Assembly: GCA_947573135.1 (NCBI GenBank)
Contig: CANPDU010000012.1
Location: 17,416-81,415, forward strand
Reading direction: 5' to 3'
Origin: an uncultured Bacteroidales bacterium
GTDB taxonomy: Bacteria > Bacteroidota > Bacteroidia > Bacteroidales > Muribaculaceae
DNA length: 64,000 nt
How positions within the stretch are numbered: position 1 is the stretch's first letter; every line of letters starts with the position of its first letter. Both the position numbers and the translations under genes were made by a program. The notes below the pieces were generated by a model. That model searched no databases and was not told the DNA's origin. It worked only from the letters and a program-made list of their open reading frames with translations. Shown here piece by piece: positions 61,793-64,000 of this stretch.

Positions 61793-61806
61793 TCGTAAAT
61801 TTACGA
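61793..61806. promoter_or_regulatory. Palindromic operator at the HMA-AraC gene start
   Basis: TCGTAAATTTACGA is a perfect 14-base palindrome three bases before the ATG. It overlaps a TAAATTTA box (complement of 61796-61803) that may be the -7 element, so the leader would be very short. Confidence 0.58.
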
Positions 61807-61901
61807 AAAAATGGCGATCCGGCAATAATTAAATTGGCCTCCGGCTTCATCTCGAGGCCGGAGGCTTTTACAAAAAAATCAATCTTAATACCTATTGTGT
61901 G

Positions 61902-61922
61902 TTGTAGATTATCAGAGGGAAA
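61902..61922. repeat. 21-base direct repeat, first copy
   Basis: TTGTAGATTATCAGAGGGAA plus one A; identical to 62002-62022, exactly 100 bases away. The second copy covers the stop of the PspC gene. Confidence 0.8.
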
Positions 61923-62001
61923 TCGGTAGATTATTTGTTGACCGTTTTTGAGATCTTAATATAGTGATAAGCTTATCTTTTAGATATTAGATGCTTTTAA
62001 A

Positions 62002-62022
62002 TTGTAGATTATCAGAGGGAAA
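62002..62022. repeat. 21-base direct repeat, second copy
   Basis: Same 21 bases as 61902-61922, overlapping the last codons and the stop of the PspC-domain gene. Confidence 0.8.
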
Positions 62023-63082
62023 AATGAGGATGGTATCGCACCTCATTCCAGAATAACATCAATACGATTGTCGCGACAACAACGATAATTTCAAATGCCA
62101 GAGCAAAAACGATGGTTGTTTTTGTAGCACCTTTGGCATTGAAAAGAACAGAAGCCGAAGTCCAAGCCAATGCGATCGACGGGATCAGGAATGACAAAGC
62201 GACGCACATATATGCTGCGCAAGCGATAGCGGGGGCAACTGCATTATAGTCGAATTCGCTGATCAATGTAAGACTGCCGAAGCAAGTGTATGCGATCAAT
62301 GCAATTATGAAAAACAGGAAAAATCCGGTGGAAATGAGAGCTCCGCATACACCTGTCAGTCCCAGAAAACCCATGATGAATTTTCCTATCATGGAAAATA
62401 TCGAACTCAGAAAGTTGGAGTCATCTTTGATGACTGAGCCATTGTAGGGTGGTGGAGTTGACGAGAGTACATTCTGGCCGATAGTGTCGACGGTCACGGG
62501 CACGCCCTGCATTTCGAGTATGCGGCGCGGAGTGTTGGCCGGAGGCATGATCATCCAGGCGATCAGATAGATTATCGTCAGGGGCCATACTTGAGTGATG
62601 ACGGTCAATAGAAAATAAAGTACGCGCATTATATTTACATTCCAGTCGAGATATGTGGCAAGGCCTCCTAATACTCCGCCGAGCATCTTGTCGTTTAGAT
62701 TGCGGAACAGTTTTTTCTGAATTGTAGTTTCTCTCTGTTTTTCGTTCGAGGCATCTGATTTGGATGCAGCTTCTTGTGCCTCGGATCTTTCAGCCGTTTC
62801 GGAAGTTTCGGCATGTAAGGCTTCGTCGCTGATGTCCGACGGTTTGCCCATGATCTCGATTACATTGTTGACATCTGCGTAGACGATGGCGTGGGCTCCG
62901 GCAGCAATGCGTTCGTCAAATAGTTCGGAAATGCGACTTTCGATATCGGCCACAATTTCGTCGCCTTCGACTCCGGAAAATGCCGACCTTAATTGGTCAA
63001 GATAATTAAGCAACAATTGGTAGGCGTCTTCATCGATATAGAAGACTTTACCGTTGATGTTGACTGGAAAGGTTTTTTTCAT
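62012..63082 (-). CDS. PspC domain membrane protein
   Basis: A 356-residue protein. The N-terminal soluble region (FPVNINGKVFYIDEDAYQLL-like, about 5-24) is the usual PspC-associated start, followed by a charged Ala/Glu linker (90-120) and a PspC domain (LNDKMLGGVLGGLATYLDWNVNIMR in part, about 128-153, then a helix). Three or more further membrane helices complete it. PspC-type proteins are inner-membrane stress sensors or partners. The 3' end overlaps a 21-base repeat. It is preceded by a PadR regulator (14-base gap) on the same strand, which is its standard neighbour in Bacteroidetes. Confidence 0.88.
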   Translation of the reverse strand: MKKTFPVNINGKVFYIDEDAYQLLLNYLDQLRSAFSGVEGDEIVADIESRISELFDERIAAGAHAIVYADVNNVIEIMGKPSDISDEALHAETSETAERSEAQEAASKSDASNEKQRETTIQKKLFRNLNDKMLGGVLGGLATYLDWNVNIMRVLYFLLTVITQVWPLTIIYLIAWMIMPPANTPRRILEMQGVPVTVDTIGQNVLSSTPPPYNGSVIKDDSNFLSSIFSMIGKFIMGFLGLTGVCGALISTGFFLFFIIALIAYTCFGSLTLISEFDYNAVAPAIACAAYMCVALSFLIPSIALAWTSASVLFNAKGATKTTIVFALAFEIIVVVATIVLMLFWNEVRYHPHFSL

Positions 63083-63096
63083 TTTTATGGTGTAAT

Positions 63097-63435
63097 TTAT
63101 GAGTTTTCGTTGATGATATGTGTAACAGTCTGTTGAATTTCATTCCAGGATCGGTGTAGCTCACCGAGAAACTGGCTTCCCAACGGAGTCAGCGAGTAGT
63201 ATTTGCGCGGAGGTCCGGAAGGAGATTCCTCCCAGCGGTAACTCAGCAAGCCGTCATTCTTTAGACGCGTAAGAAGAGGGTAAAGTGTACCCTCGACTAC
63301 AATCAGATGTGCTTCTTTCATACGCGCGATGATTTCCGACACATAAGCGTCGTTGCGGCTGAGCAGAAGCAGAACGCAGAATTCGAGCATCCCTTTGCGC
63401 ATTTGTGATTTTAGATTGTCGATGTTTGTTGCCAT
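63097..63435 (-). CDS. PadR-family transcriptional regulator
   Basis: A 112-residue winged-helix PadR protein: QMRKGMLEFCVLLLLSRNDAYVSEIIARM (in part, 11-39), VVEGTLYPLLTRLKNDGLLSYRWEES (wing, 46-71 in part) and a C-terminal dimer helix. PadR proteins repress their own operon and respond to phenolic or envelope signals. A palindrome CATAGTACTATG lies 62 bases upstream. With PspC it forms a small envelope-stress operon. Confidence 0.9.
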   Translation of the reverse strand: MATNIDNLKSQMRKGMLEFCVLLLLSRNDAYVSEIIARMKEAHLIVVEGTLYPLLTRLKNDGLLSYRWEESPSGPPRKYYSLTPLGSQFLGELHRSWNEIQQTVTHIINENS

Positions 63436-63480
63436 TGAACATAATTGTTGTTAACGAGTCGTATAGATATGTAGACGATG

Positions 63481-63517
63481 CAAAGGTATACTTTTTCATA
63501 GTACTATGCAATACAAA
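63481..63517 (-). promoter_or_regulatory. padR-pspC promoter with palindromic operator
   Basis: The minus-strand -7 box TACCTTTG (complement of 63481-63488) is followed upstream by the 12-base palindrome CATAGTACTATG (63497-63508). A CAAA (63514-63517) gives a TTTG at a rather long 25-base spacing. The palindrome lies between the boxes, which fits autoregulation by PadR. Confidence 0.6.
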
Positions 63518-63577
63518 GAACTATGAATTAAACTATTTTAACGTTTGCTTATAGACTACAAAAAAAATCATTATGCA

Positions 63578-63609
63578 CTTGCACAAACAAAAAAAATAGG
63601 CTAAATTTG
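63578..63609 (+). promoter_or_regulatory. tRNA promoter
   Basis: TAAATTTG (63602-63609) with CTTG (63578-63581) 20 bases upstream, a near-consensus Bacteroidetes promoter 32 bases before the tRNA. Confidence 0.6.
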
Positions 63610-63641
63610 CACTCGCAAAGCCGGGAAATAGACCCTGACTT

Positions 63642-63715
63642 GGTCCTATAGCTCAGTTGGTCAGAGCACCTGACTCATAATCAGGGAGTCCTTGGTTCAA
63701 GCCCAAGTGGGACCA
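63642..63715 (+). tRNA. tRNA with CAT anticodon (elongator Met or Ile2)
   Basis: The cloverleaf is complete: acceptor GGTCCTA/TGGGACC, D-loop AGCTCAGTTGGTCAGAGC, anticodon stem CTGACTCATAATCAG with CAT, and T-arm GTTCAAGC. Discriminator A at 63715; CCA is not encoded. CAT tRNAs can be elongator Met or lysidine-modified Ile; position-specific bases do not let me choose. A G:U pair is present in the acceptor. A terminator follows. Confidence 0.95.
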
Positions 63716-63729
63716 CTCCTTAAAAATCA

Positions 63730-63762
63730 AGCAGTTACGAATCAAGTCGCAACTGCTTTTTC
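63730..63762 (+). terminator. Terminator behind the tRNA
   Basis: AGCAGTT (63730-63736) pairs with AACTGCT (63751-63757), followed by TTTTT. Confidence 0.78.
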
Positions 63763-64000
63763 TTTTACTTTGAACACAAATCTGAACACAACTCCGCGCC
63801 AACTCGTTTCAGCCACCAGTGTGCGCCCCCTGTGTTCATGCTTTTGTGGGGTCAATGTAAATATCACAAGAGATGACACCCCGAGGGAGTTCCTTAAATG
63901 AAAATTTATTACGCAGGGTGGTTGGCAACATCATACAATGGGATATGGGGTCAGCGGATTTTTCCGGTTGGTGAGCGATGATGTCGGAGCATAGTGTTAT
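63763..64000. other. Right edge of the window
   Basis: No gene is supported. The only plus-strand frame through here (starting inside the tRNA) has no recognisable domain. Confidence 0.4.

Noticed and set aside
61902..62022. CRISPR-like repeat pair
   Set aside because: Only two copies of 21 bases with a 79-base gap and no cas genes; one copy is part of a coding region.
63642..63775. tRNA as attachment site for an integrated element
   Set aside because: No second copy of the tRNA 3' end and no integrase is visible in the window.
63692..63901. Plus-strand frame starting inside the tRNA
   Set aside because: It begins in the tRNA, has no domain or good start, and runs through a terminator; probably chance.

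Overview
The window looks like a chromosomal piece of a gut Bacteroidales bacterium, most likely Muribaculaceae or a near relative. Three things support this: repeated Bacteroidetes-type promoters (TTTG, 19-20 bases, TAnnTTTG), secreted proteins ending in type IX secretion-like tails, and Bacteroidetes-type TonB/SusC-era uptake loci for thiamine and vitamin B12. The family assignment is inference; no rRNA is present to test it.

Layout. 0-3.5 kb: housekeeping run (HU/SPOR protein, nitroreductase, DUF2520, KdsC-like phosphatase, Maf). 3.5-6.5 kb: TPP riboswitch, thiamine TonB receptor and PnuT. 6.4-14.9 kb: FAD dehydrogenase, MATE exporter, HAD phosphatase, nadC, rlmH, small envelope proteins and a MINPP-like phytase. 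14.9-19.5 kb: metF-metH. 19.6-23.1 kb: two large secreted proteins. 23.2-28.1 kb: mutS2, dipeptide epimerase and an NlpC/P60 peptidase (murein recycling). 28.3-35.1 kb: a tightly packed operon joining a NapH-NapG-like iron-sulfur protein, a Tat-exported iron-sulfur aldo/keto reductase, DUF1893, a DUF362 lipoprotein, a TonB receptor and an ECF-type S component. An IS4-family element sits directly behind it (35.15-36.58 kb). 36.8-39.1 kb: YgbA-like protein, PH-domain membrane protein, MmcQ/YjbR, zinc alcohol dehydrogenase.

39.2-44.9 kb is a cobalamin-riboswitch operon: a DUF4465 (BtuH-like) secreted protein, a PKD-like lipoprotein, BtuG and BtuB. It fits with the B12-dependent MetH at 15-18.6 kb. 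45.2-52.8 kb is an accessory island on the minus strand: a small SH3-like protein, an MmeI-type DNA methyltransferase without a visible nuclease motif, an AT-rich protein of unknown function, an SF2 helicase, a GIY-YIG nuclease and an acidic-tail protein. I read it as a restriction-like defence system with its modules on separate chains, and it is my first choice for an undescribed system.

53-64 kb returns to core genes: prfC, a Rossmann protein, lgt, an alanine/sodium symporter with an ECF sigma factor, a frameshifted DUF4434 Tat protein, an HMA-AraC regulator with an HMA-tailed metal permease (matching palindromes in front of both), PspC/PadR, and a CAT-anticodon tRNA near the right edge.
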